From positions 1 through 64,000 of the forward strand of contig JAIRJW010000003.1 in assembly GCA_031260455.1 (NCBI GenBank): DNA of 64,000 nt. Reading direction: 5' to 3'. This document shows positions 33,724-41,223 of this stretch, in pieces. How positions within the stretch are numbered: position 1 is the stretch's first letter; every line of letters begins with the position of its first letter. Source of the stretch: Fluviicola sp. (lineage in GTDB: Bacteria; Bacteroidota; Bacteroidia; Flavobacteriales_D; Crocinitomicaceae). The notes beneath the pieces are model-generated. The model did no database searches and had not been told where the DNA came from. It saw only the letters and a list, made by a program, of their open reading frames with translations. Position numbers and translations under genes: made by a program.

Positions 33724-35268
33724 TTATTCCTCAAATTCTACTTTGAACATCATATCACTTTTTTGCTTAATGTACATTTCAACTGCAAACGAATTGTCTG
33801 TCAATCCGATTACCCGGTACAATGAGTACTGATAAACTGGTGTCCCGTCAATTTGCCTATACCCGAATAAAGCCAGGTGTTTTCTTTCTCCCGTTTCGTT
33901 ATCCGTTCTGTAAGCAATTACAAAGCGTTCTTTCGAAAAACTTGCATTAGGGTCCTGATTTTCCGAAAGATCTGCGTTTTTCGGGTTATCGCTGAATAAA
34001 ATGTAGGTATATTTCTCAGAAGTCATCATTCTGAACGACTCCATCGTGGATCTTTTCGGGAACTTCTGCATCCATCCCAATTCACCGTCTGCATTGATTT
34101 TCACAACAATTACATCTTCGTAGTGATTCACACAGCGTGTATTTCCTTTGGAATCCGTAGTACATGTAACGTAGAAAATCTCACCTGAAATCACGATTCC
34201 TCCGTCTGCCAGGATCTCTACACTTCTCATGGACAAGTTATTCAAGGCCAGATTATCATTTTCATCAGCCTTTTCCAGTTTCTTTTTACCTCTTTCGGAA
34301 ATATGGTGGTATTTTTTGATAAAGTCTAATGAGAACTCATAAAACTTCGGGTCACTCAGGTTTCCTTTTTTATCCAGAATGGAAACAAAAGTACCGTCGA
34401 TTCCATAAGATTTTGGCTTACGGTAATATCCCGTGCAAATAATATCCCCGTTTTTATTTTCTTTCATATAAACATGGTTTGCCAGGTATTCTCCCAGTTT
34501 GAATTCTACTTCGCTGATATTTCCTTCTGAATTCGCAATTAGAATCGCCAACGACTGATTATCTGCATCTTCGCGGTTCTTACGGTTTTGTTCTTCCTGG
34601 TATTTTTTGATCAGAAAATATCCGTTCCCTTGAGAATCAATAGCAAAATCCAGATTATCCATCATACTTTCCGTATACGGCATCTTGAAATCGTTACCCC
34701 ATACTTTCTCCAAGTTGTGGTCAAAAACCTGCAACCCGATAATATCGCTGTTTTTGGAATCATCTTTTTCTTCAGGAATGTGCCGGTACTTGATCACGAA
34801 CGTTTCTTTGTCACTTGAAACATCAATGCCGAATTTACCCTGAGCGAAATAACGGTAGTAGTATGAGCCGCTCACTTTCCTCGGAACGGATACCAGCAAC
34901 TTAGGTTCACTGTCAAATCCTCCTTCACTTACACTGATGCTTCGTGCAAAAAGCTGCTCCGTCGTATTCGGTTTATCATAAATGGAGTAGAAGAAATAAA
35001 GTTTGTCCTTCAAGCTAATAATATACTCAAAGTTGAATCCTTTTTCTTCCATCAACTCTGTTTTGGAACTTTTCAAGTTCAGATTTTGTCCTGAAAAGAC
35101 CTGAAAGACAAATTTGTTTTGCTTTTTTCCCTGGATCTTTACAGCAAGTACATTCTGATCATCGATCGGGAAATACATTTTAGAATATGCGTCAACAACA
35201 GGATAGGCTTCGCTTTTGGTGATTTTCACCTCTGATAATCTCTCCATTTCATCATCTTGTGCAAACAA
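33724..35268 (-). CDS. secreted beta-propeller-like protein of unknown function, signal peptide in another frame
   Basis: The open frame encodes 514 residues if the TTG at 35268 is used, and begins exactly at the end of a signal peptide (FAQDDEMERL). The missing part lies immediately upstream in another frame (35269-35317). One extra T in a run of six separates the two. The mature protein has many repeating beta segments with aromatic and Asp-Gly turns (DGGIVISGEIFYV, GDIICTGYYRKPKSYG, KINADGELGWMQKFP), suggesting a propeller-like fold and surface or periplasmic location. No catalytic motif is visible. It converges on porU2. It could be a recent pseudogene, a sequencing error, or a gene depending on slippage. 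Confidence 0.68.
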   Translation of the reverse strand: MFAQDDEMERLSEVKITKSEAYPVVDAYSKMYFPIDDQNVLAVKIQGKKQNKFVFQVFSGQNLNLKSSKTELMEEKGFNFEYIISLKDKLYFFYSIYDKPNTTEQLFARSISVSEGGFDSEPKLLVSVPRKVSGSYYYRYFAQGKFGIDVSSDKETFVIKYRHIPEEKDDSKNSDIIGLQVFDHNLEKVWGNDFKMPYTESMMDNLDFAIDSQGNGYFLIKKYQEEQNRKNREDADNQSLAILIANSEGNISEVEFKLGEYLANHVYMKENKNGDIICTGYYRKPKSYGIDGTFVSILDKKGNLSDPKFYEFSLDFIKKYHHISERGKKKLEKADENDNLALNNLSMRSVEILADGGIVISGEIFYVTCTTDSKGNTRCVNHYEDVIVVKINADGELGWMQKFPKRSTMESFRMMTSEKYTYILFSDNPKNADLSENQDPNASFSKERFVIAYRTDNETGERKHLALFGYRQIDGTPVYQYSLYRVIGLTDNSFAVEMYIKQKSDMMFKVEFEE

Positions 35269-35317
35269 GAAAAAACTTCCAAGTAAAAAAGAGGAGTGTT
35301 AAATTGATTATTTTCAT
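35269..35317 (-). other. out-of-frame signal peptide of the 33724 gene (frameshift in a T6 run)
   Basis: The ATG at 35315-35317 (minus strand) begins MKIINLTLLFFT and then leaves the main frame. With five instead of six T at 35285-35290 it would read MKIINLTLLFLLGSFFLFAQ and continue into the downstream protein: a textbook signal peptide with its cleavage site. Confidence 0.7.
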
Positions 35318-35354
35318 AAGTTCTTTTATTTTTTGCATAAATGTAGCAAACGTG

Positions 35355-36602
35355 TTAAAAGAATCTACAGGAAAATATTGCGGTGTCATCTATCAACTTC
35401 CGGTTCCCCCGCCACTCATCCAGCTTGGAAAATACGATGTTATTCATATCCTCCATACTCAGGCGATAGAAATTATGGTAGATTTTAATCAGGCGGTCCA
35501 GTTCGAAATGACAATTTTTCTCATCTTCCAGCTCCACTACTCCATCTGTGTATAAAATCAGCGTTGTATTGGATTTCAGTGTTTCTTTACCAACCTGGAT
35601 AAATGGCATTTCATCAAACATTCCCAGCCCCACACAACCGATATCCAACAGTTTTTGTTCTTTCCCATTGGTAATAATCGGCTGGTTATGGCCCGCATTA
35701 ACATAAGTCAGTTCCCGGGAAACAGCATCATACACTGCAATAAAAAAGGTAATAAATTTCTCTCCTTTCGCGCTGGTCATTACTTTTTTGTTGAGCTCTT
35801 CAATCAAAAATTCCAGCGAAAACGGTTGAATCTGGTAGACCGTTGAATAAAACGTCCGGATAGTAGCCTGAAAGTTTGCCATCAGCATGGCTGCACTGAT
35901 TCCTTTTCCGCTGACATCTGCGATACAAATAGCATACTTATTATTTCCCAGCGGAATGAAATCATAATAGTCTCCCCCCACTTCATGTCGCGGAATATAC
36001 TTCGCCGAAATGTCCATTTGCTTGTTCGAAGGAAGATCCGAAGGGAACAGCAATTTCTGCATTTCAGATGCAACTTCCAGTTCTTTTTTCAGCCGTTCTC
36101 TTTTCAGCTCTTGCCTGGCCATCCGTTTATTTTCGATTGCCATCACTACCATGTTGGTCAACGTCTGCAAAAAACGCATATCGGCAAGCGTATCATGCTT
36201 TTTCATACCGCTTTCCTCAATTCCGGCAATCAATAGGTAAGCCAGCGGTTTATCTTTATGAAAAACGGGAACGATGATGTCAAATTCGTTCAGAATGACC
36301 GAATAACTCGATTCAATAACAGTGATATCACGGAAGCGGCAGAGTTCTTTTTCGATGGAAATATCTTTGACTTTACTTTTCAGGCCGACTTTCAAAAGCG
36401 GACTCCATTCATTTTCTTTGTTGAAAAGCAGGAAGCGATCGTAACCGAGTTGTTCGCGCAGCACAAACTCAAACAAACGAACAATCTGGTCCACACTTTG
36501 ATTCGTGGCAATCGCGCGCGTTAACTCGAGTAACGAATTCAGACGAAATTCACCCGACTCAACTTGCGACTCCAGGTTTGCTATTCGTGCCTCGACTTCC
36601 AT
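35355..36602 (-). CDS. GAF-like plus PP2C/SpoIIE serine phosphatase
   Basis: The product has 415 residues. An N-terminal coiled segment and GAF-like sensor domain (about 20-165) are joined by a helical linker (KELEVASEMQKLLFPSDLPS, about 170-190) to a SpoIIE-type phosphatase (about 195-415). The metal-binding motifs GGDYYDFIPLGNNKY and CIADVSGKGISAAMLMANF, and later LILYTDGVVE, are all present, so it should be active. Such enzymes dephosphorylate STAS-domain antagonists in partner-switching pathways. A STAS protein is encoded at 54712, but no RsbW-type kinase is seen. It lies 4 bases downstream of lpxD, likely cotranscribed. Confidence 0.88.
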   Translation of the reverse strand: MEVEARIANLESQVESGEFRLNSLLELTRAIATNQSVDQIVRLFEFVLREQLGYDRFLLFNKENEWSPLLKVGLKSKVKDISIEKELCRFRDITVIESSYSVILNEFDIIVPVFHKDKPLAYLLIAGIEESGMKKHDTLADMRFLQTLTNMVVMAIENKRMARQELKRERLKKELEVASEMQKLLFPSDLPSNKQMDISAKYIPRHEVGGDYYDFIPLGNNKYAICIADVSGKGISAAMLMANFQATIRTFYSTVYQIQPFSLEFLIEELNKKVMTSAKGEKFITFFIAVYDAVSRELTYVNAGHNQPIITNGKEQKLLDIGCVGLGMFDEMPFIQVGKETLKSNTTLILYTDGVVELEDEKNCHFELDRLIKIYHNFYRLSMEDMNNIVFSKLDEWRGNRKLIDDTAIFSCRFF

Positions 36603-36606
36603 TTTC

Positions 36607-37530
36607 CTATTTCCCCCCGCTTTCCGAAAGACGTTTTAATACAAACAATTCTTTCATTTTCACTTTTGATTCATCACATGGACTTCCAAAATAGACTTTT
36701 CCTCCTTCCAGTGATTTTGCTATCCCGGACTGAGCCAAGATAACAGCTCCATCTCCGATTGTTACTCCAGAAGCACAACCAACCTGTCCCCACATCGTCA
36801 CATTGTTACCAATATTACAACAGCCCGCAATTCCAACCTGCGAAGCAAACAAGCAATTTTTTCCCACAATAGTATCATGCCCGATCTGAACCAGGTTATC
36901 AATTTTTGTTCCTTCTCCTATTCGTGTAATGGCGCTTACTCCTGCATCGATAGTAGATCCGGCTCCGATTTCCACATTTCTTTCGATGCAGACAAAACCG
37001 CAGCTATGCATCCGGTCATATCCGGAAGGTTTTTTCTTGAAATAAAATGCATAATGCCCGATAACAGCATTCGGACCAATAATTGCATTTTCTTCGATTA
37101 CAGTTCCATCTCCGATATAGGCGCCAGGGTGGATGATCACATTTTCTCCAATGATGACATCATGACCAATAAAGCAATTCGGCGAAAGATGTGCTGAATC
37201 TGCAATCTGACAGTTTTCTCCCGTCATCGTCATTTGAGGCCGGTACGGCGAAAATTTCCGTGTCAGTTTATTGTAATCATCAAACGGCTCCGGTGAAATA
37301 ATCAGTGCTTTACCTTTCGGAACAGCAACTTCCTTATCGATCAAAATAAAAGTCGCCGCCGAATTTAAAGCCTTATCATAATATTTGGGATGATCCACAA
37401 AAACCAGGTCTCCCGGTTCCACGCGATGAATTTCATTGATTCCGGTCACAATCAAAGACTCATCTCCAACCACGCGTCTTCCCAAGAATTGCGCAATTGC
37501 ACCCACTGTATGTATATTTCCGATTTTCAT
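36607..37530 (-). CDS. lpxD: UDP-3-O-acylglucosamine N-acyltransferase (LpxD)
   Basis: Adds the N-linked hydroxyacyl chain in lipid A synthesis. I start it at 37530 (MKIGNIHTVGAIAQFLG), 307 residues. An uridine-binding N-terminal domain (about 1-95) precedes a left-handed beta-helix built of hexapeptide repeats (about 100-275, such as GENVIIHPGAYIGDGTVIEE). The catalytic His sits in NLVQIGHDTIVGKN (about 217), and the C-terminal helix is KMKELFVLKRL. In-frame codons upstream of this start add an unrelated stretch. LpxD paralogues exist in Bacteroidota, so it may be a second copy. Confidence 0.85.
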   Translation of the reverse strand: MKIGNIHTVGAIAQFLGRRVVGDESLIVTGINEIHRVEPGDLVFVDHPKYYDKALNSAATFILIDKEVAVPKGKALIISPEPFDDYNKLTRKFSPYRPQMTMTGENCQIADSAHLSPNCFIGHDVIIGENVIIHPGAYIGDGTVIEENAIIGPNAVIGHYAFYFKKKPSGYDRMHSCGFVCIERNVEIGAGSTIDAGVSAITRIGEGTKIDNLVQIGHDTIVGKNCLFASQVGIAGCCNIGNNVTMWGQVGCASGVTIGDGAVILAQSGIAKSLEGGKVYFGSPCDESKVKMKELFVLKRLSESGGK

Positions 37531-37608
37531 AGACTTACTCCATATAAAAGTAAGACCTATTGCCATTCCTTTCCGGGAATATTCAATTACTTATAAAACT
37601 GTGATTGT

Positions 37609-37878
37609 TTACAAGTGACCCCAGGCATATAAAGCACAAAGAATCAGCACAATGGTCAAAACAACCAAGATAATTGTCTCCTGGCATTGCCTTTCTTTTC
37701 TTCCTGATCGTTTTCACCCCCTCAGCTGGCAAAGGTCATCGTTCAGAATATTTTTCCACTCCCTACTGACCAGCATTTCTGGCAAAATCCAGGTTACTCC
37801 ATCCAATGAAATCGATATTTTCACGTCAGACAAGTTGGATTTAATGCTCATCCAATCCAGCATGGTTTTTATTATCAT
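37609..37878 (-). pseudogene. small tail-anchored membrane protein interrupted by an in-frame TGA
   Basis: Reading from the ATG at 37878, 54 codons are open, then TGA at 37714-37716. The same frame stays open for 34 more codons to TAA at 37609-37611. The part after TGA is a basic stretch followed by a clear membrane helix (KRSGRKERQ, then ETIILVVLTIVLILCALY) and the tail AWGHL. This positive-inside, C-terminal helix is unlikely by chance. A possible ribosome site AGGA lies about 10 bases before the ATG, and the frame starts 28 bases past the E1 gene. It may be a nonsense-mutated gene, or two small genes; the family is unknown. Without it, 37531-37906 holds no gene. Confidence 0.4.
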
Positions 37879-37906
37879 GTAGGTAGTCCTGATTTATACT
37901 TAATTT

Positions 37907-39997
37907 TTAGTAGTTTATTAATTTTTCAAGGGCTGCTTTCACTTTTTCGGCATTTGGCAATAATTCGGCTTCCAATATCGAATTCAATGGAATTGCAGGT
38001 GTATCAATAGCACCAACAATTTCAACCGGAGCATCCAGATAAGCAAAGCAATCTCTTTGAATTCGCCCAGCCAGACCAAGCGTAAATGATGCTTCTACAG
38101 ACTCTTCAGTGACCAAAAGCACTTTACCGTGTTTTTCAACGGATACAGAAACCATTTCCATATCCAGCGGGTTGATCGAACGGAGATCCAGGACTTCTAT
38201 CTGTCCTTCAAATTGTTTTGCAGCTTCCAAAGCCCAGTACACCCCCCTTCCGTAAGTTACCACTACACAGGACTCTCCTTTTTTAATCGCTGAATCAGAA
38301 GCTTTCTGAACAATCCGCGCTTTCCCGATCGGGATCATGTAATCTTCATCCGGCTCAATGGACATGGCTCCTTCCGTTCCCGGAATTTTAGACCAGTACA
38401 ATCCTTTATGCTCCAATATCACAACCGGATTTGGATCATAGAAAGCAGCTTTCATCAACCCTTTCAGGTCAGCACCGGTAGATGGATAAACCACCTTAAT
38501 TCCGCGAATATTTGCCAAAACCGATTCTACACTGGAAGAGTGATACGGCCCACCGGAGCCATAAGCACCGATAGGAACACGAATTACGCAACTCACTGGC
38601 CATTTTCCATTTGACAGATAATTGGATCGCGATACTTCTGTGAACAATTGATTCAGTCCCGGCCAGATATAATCAGCAAATTGAACTTCAACAAACGGTT
38701 TCAAACCAACCGCAGACATTCCGACCGTTGATCCGATAATAAACGCTTCCTGAATCGGTGTATTAAACACGCGCTCATCTCCGAAAGTTTGGGCTAAAGT
38801 AGCAGCTTCCCTGAAAACACCCCCGAGTCTTCCCCCGACATCTTGCCCGTATAGCAATGCTTCCGGGTGTTTCGACAAGATTTCACGAACCGCAAACAAA
38901 GCACTATCCACCATAACGGTTTTTTTCTTTCCGGACGGCTCGCGCTCACCCACTTCTTCCGTCACGGGAGTTGGAGCAAAAATAAAATCTGTCACGCTTG
39001 ATGGAACAGGTTCTTCTGCATTCAAAGCTCTTTCATAATCAGCATCAACCAATTTTCGAACTTCCGATTCAATGTTAATAACATCCGCTTCACCTTCCAG
39101 TTCACGGATAATTTCTTTCAGTTTCGGATACGGATCTCTGGAAGCAGCTTCTTCCAGGTCATCGCGGTACCATTCTTTCCTCACGCCGGAAGTATGATGC
39201 CCTAAAAGCGGAACCTTAGCATGAATGATAAACGGTCTTCTTTCTTTGCGGACAATTTCAAATACTTCCTGAACCGTTTGGTAGGACAAATCAAAATCAC
39301 TTCCATCGATTGTTCGCAATTCGATGCCTTTAAATCCCTGTGCATAATGGCTGATATCCTGAGCTCTTGTCTCTGCAGCATTCGCTGAAATATCCCATCC
39401 GTTATCCTGAATGAGGTAAACAACAGGAAACTGCTTTAATGCAGCCATTTGAAAAGCTTCGGAAACTTCTCCTTCAGTACAGGAAGCATCCCCCAAGGAG
39501 CAAACCACAACCGGATTTTCTCCATTAAAATCTTCTGCAAGCCCTAATTTTTCCTTGTATTGAATCCCCATCGCAATACCAGTTGTCGGAATAGCCTGCA
39601 TTCCAGTTGCTGAAGACTGATGCGGTATTTTAGGCATATCATCGTGTTTCAGGGATGGGTGCGAATAATAAGTCCGCCCTCCTGAAAACGGGTCATCTTT
39701 CTTTGCAAAAATCTGTAGCATCAACTCATACGGCGTTATCCCAATTCCCAAAAGAATGCTATCGTCGCGATAATAAGGTGCTACCCAATCCTGGGGTTTC
39801 AACTGCAAACCTACAGCCAGTTGAATAGCCTCATGTCCCCTGGAAGTTGCATGAACATATTTTGCAGTAACTTCTTTATTTGCCTCGTATTTCTCTGCCA
39901 ATGTTTTTGCCGTCGCCATCAAACGAAATGCCTTTAACAAAACATCTTTGCTTGTACATATAGTAGATTCTTTTGTCTTTGAAAGAATATCCGACAT
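37907..39997 (-). CDS. fused E1 alpha/beta subunit of 2-oxoacid (branched-chain) dehydrogenase
   Basis: Thiamine-diphosphate-dependent decarboxylation of a branched-chain 2-oxoacid or pyruvate. Started at 39997 (MSDILSKTKESTICTSK), 696 residues. The alpha half (about 1-330) has the ThDP motif GDASCTEGEVSEAFQMAALK with the closing QDNGWDIS. The beta half (about 355-690) begins VMVDSALFAVREILSKHPEA and contains VFNTPIQEAFIIG, GAYGSGGPYHSSS and VVVTYGRGVYWALEAA. Fusion of the two subunits is common in Bacteroidota. The E2 and E3 genes are not adjacent. A -7 box (TATCTTTG) lies at 40015-40022. Confidence 0.9.
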   Translation of the reverse strand: MSDILSKTKESTICTSKDVLLKAFRLMATAKTLAEKYEANKEVTAKYVHATSRGHEAIQLAVGLQLKPQDWVAPYYRDDSILLGIGITPYELMLQIFAKKDDPFSGGRTYYSHPSLKHDDMPKIPHQSSATGMQAIPTTGIAMGIQYKEKLGLAEDFNGENPVVVCSLGDASCTEGEVSEAFQMAALKQFPVVYLIQDNGWDISANAAETRAQDISHYAQGFKGIELRTIDGSDFDLSYQTVQEVFEIVRKERRPFIIHAKVPLLGHHTSGVRKEWYRDDLEEAASRDPYPKLKEIIRELEGEADVINIESEVRKLVDADYERALNAEEPVPSSVTDFIFAPTPVTEEVGEREPSGKKKTVMVDSALFAVREILSKHPEALLYGQDVGGRLGGVFREAATLAQTFGDERVFNTPIQEAFIIGSTVGMSAVGLKPFVEVQFADYIWPGLNQLFTEVSRSNYLSNGKWPVSCVIRVPIGAYGSGGPYHSSSVESVLANIRGIKVVYPSTGADLKGLMKAAFYDPNPVVILEHKGLYWSKIPGTEGAMSIEPDEDYMIPIGKARIVQKASDSAIKKGESCVVVTYGRGVYWALEAAKQFEGQIEVLDLRSINPLDMEMVSVSVEKHGKVLLVTEESVEASFTLGLAGRIQRDCFAYLDAPVEIVGAIDTPAIPLNSILEAELLPNAEKVKAALEKLINY

Positions 39998-40014
39998 TTG
40001 AAATGTTTTTCCAA

Positions 40015-40022
40015 CAAAGATA
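40015..40022 (-). promoter_or_regulatory. -7 box TATCTTTG upstream of the E1 gene
   Basis: An exact TAnnTTTG on the minus strand, 17 bases before the E1 start, just after the terminator of the upstream fic gene. No TTG at -33. Confidence 0.45.
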
Positions 40023-40038
40023 AGATTCAAAAAATAAA

Positions 40039-40069
40039 AGCACCGAATAAATCAGGAATATTCGGTGCT
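40039..40069 (-). terminator. rho-independent terminator downstream of fic
   Basis: A perfect 11-bp stem AGCACCGAATA/TATTCGGTGCT with a 9-base loop, followed on the minus strand by TTTTATTTTTTG. It lies 25 bases past the fic stop. Confidence 0.85.
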
Positions 40070-40093
40070 ATTTTATGTGAATTTTGGGTTCCC

Positions 40094-41137
40094 TTACTTT
40101 AAAATCGATAAGTACCTTTCTAAGCTTTGCTTTTCTATTTCAGCGACAAAACGGATAAATGAATCTTTCTTACCAGATGTCTGCACATCATTCAGGGCTT
40201 CGTAATATGCGAATCTTGAAGAATTATCTCCTTTGATATTTGCGATCACAAGCCCGTTCTGAAGCAAAATCATATTCATGACCAATCGGGAAGTTCTTCC
40301 ATTCCCATCAATAAAAGGATGAATCGTAACCAAGCGTTCGTGCATTTCCGCAGCCAGTACCACCGGGTGTAACAAGGTCCTGTTTCGCTCATACCAGATA
40401 AAATAATCTTCCATTTGTTTTTCCACCAGATAAGGTGCCGGAGGCAAATGATCGCTTCCCTGTATCATAACCTGCACCCGACGAAACCTCCCCGCTTCTT
40501 CCGGGTTGATTCCACGAAGTATGAGATTATGAATTCCCAGAAGTTCTCTTCTTGTAATTACCGCATCTTTTGCAACTAGGTCTTTCATATAATGAATGGC
40601 TTCCCCATGGTTAATTGCTTCCAGATGCTCCCTCATACTCTTCCCCGAAATGGTCAACCCTCTGTTTACAACCAAATCTGTTTCGCGCAATGTCAGCGTA
40701 TTTCCTTCTATACGATTACTCTCAAAAGTATATTCCAGCTCCAGGGCTTCAGTAATCCGATGGTTTTCAAACGACCGAATACCATCCAGTTCAAGTTTTA
40801 ACTTATCAATCTCTCCAAGAATACGCTCAACAGCCAAATCTTCGAATTCTCTTTTAGGATAGTAACTGGCCAACTCTTCCTGAACCATTCCCAGTACCTC
40901 ATCGGCAAATGTATATTGCTTCACTTCCAACAGTACTTTTTCTTTCAACCAAGCCTTCACCAATTCATTCAGATCAATCGAAAGGATATTTGCCAGCCCC
41001 ATAACCTGGGCTTCAGTAGGAAGCCGTTTGCCATTTTCAAACTTGCTAATCAGAGATTGATCGACTCCAAGCAAGCCTGCCAGCTCCCGGGAGCGAATTC
41101 CTTTCCTTTTTCGCGCATTCTGAATAATTGTCTTCAC
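40094..41137 (-). CDS. Fic-family AMP transferase with N-terminal HTH domain
   Basis: The product has 347 residues. The XRE-type helix-turn-helix (about 1-60) reads SRELAGLLGVDQSLISKFENG. The Fic domain has the complete active-site loop HPFIDGNGRTSR (His273). An inhibitory helix N-terminal to it contains SNRIEG (Glu144), matching the class II (S/T)xxxE(G/N) brake. Fic proteins transfer AMP from ATP to a Ser/Thr/Tyr hydroxyl of a target protein. The HTH fusion suggests it also regulates its own gene. A 17-bp palindrome overlaps the likely -7 region. No separate antitoxin or toxin gene is adjacent. Confidence 0.9.
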   Translation of the reverse strand: MKTIIQNARKRKGIRSRELAGLLGVDQSLISKFENGKRLPTEAQVMGLANILSIDLNELVKAWLKEKVLLEVKQYTFADEVLGMVQEELASYYPKREFEDLAVERILGEIDKLKLELDGIRSFENHRITEALELEYTFESNRIEGNTLTLRETDLVVNRGLTISGKSMREHLEAINHGEAIHYMKDLVAKDAVITRRELLGIHNLILRGINPEEAGRFRRVQVMIQGSDHLPPAPYLVEKQMEDYFIWYERNRTLLHPVVLAAEMHERLVTIHPFIDGNGRTSRLVMNMILLQNGLVIANIKGDNSSRFAYYEALNDVQTSGKKDSFIRFVAEIEKQSLERYLSILK

Positions 41138-41158
41138 AGATAAATGACTTTGTTTTTC

Positions 41159-41175
41159 ATGACTAATTTAGTCAT
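41159..41175 (-). promoter_or_regulatory. palindromic operator over the fic promoter
   Basis: ATGACTAA-T-TTAGTCAT, 8-bp arms and 1-base centre, 21 bases before the fic start. On the minus strand TAAATTAG (41163-41170), one base off TAnnTTTG, lies within it, with TTG at 41189-41191 18 bases upstream. A half site AATGACT recurs at 41142-41148. It is suited to autoregulation by the Fic HTH domain. Confidence 0.55.
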
Positions 41176-41199
41176 ATTTTTTGAAGATCAAAAAAAATA

Positions 41200-41215
41200 G
41201 GAGAATTAATTCTCC
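41200..41215 (-). terminator. terminator downstream of the dipeptidyl peptidase gene
   Basis: The palindrome GGAGAATTAATTCTCC (16 bp) is followed on the minus strand by TATTTTTTTTG, 8 bases past the stop at 41224. Confidence 0.7.
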
Positions 41216-41223
41216 CATTTATT

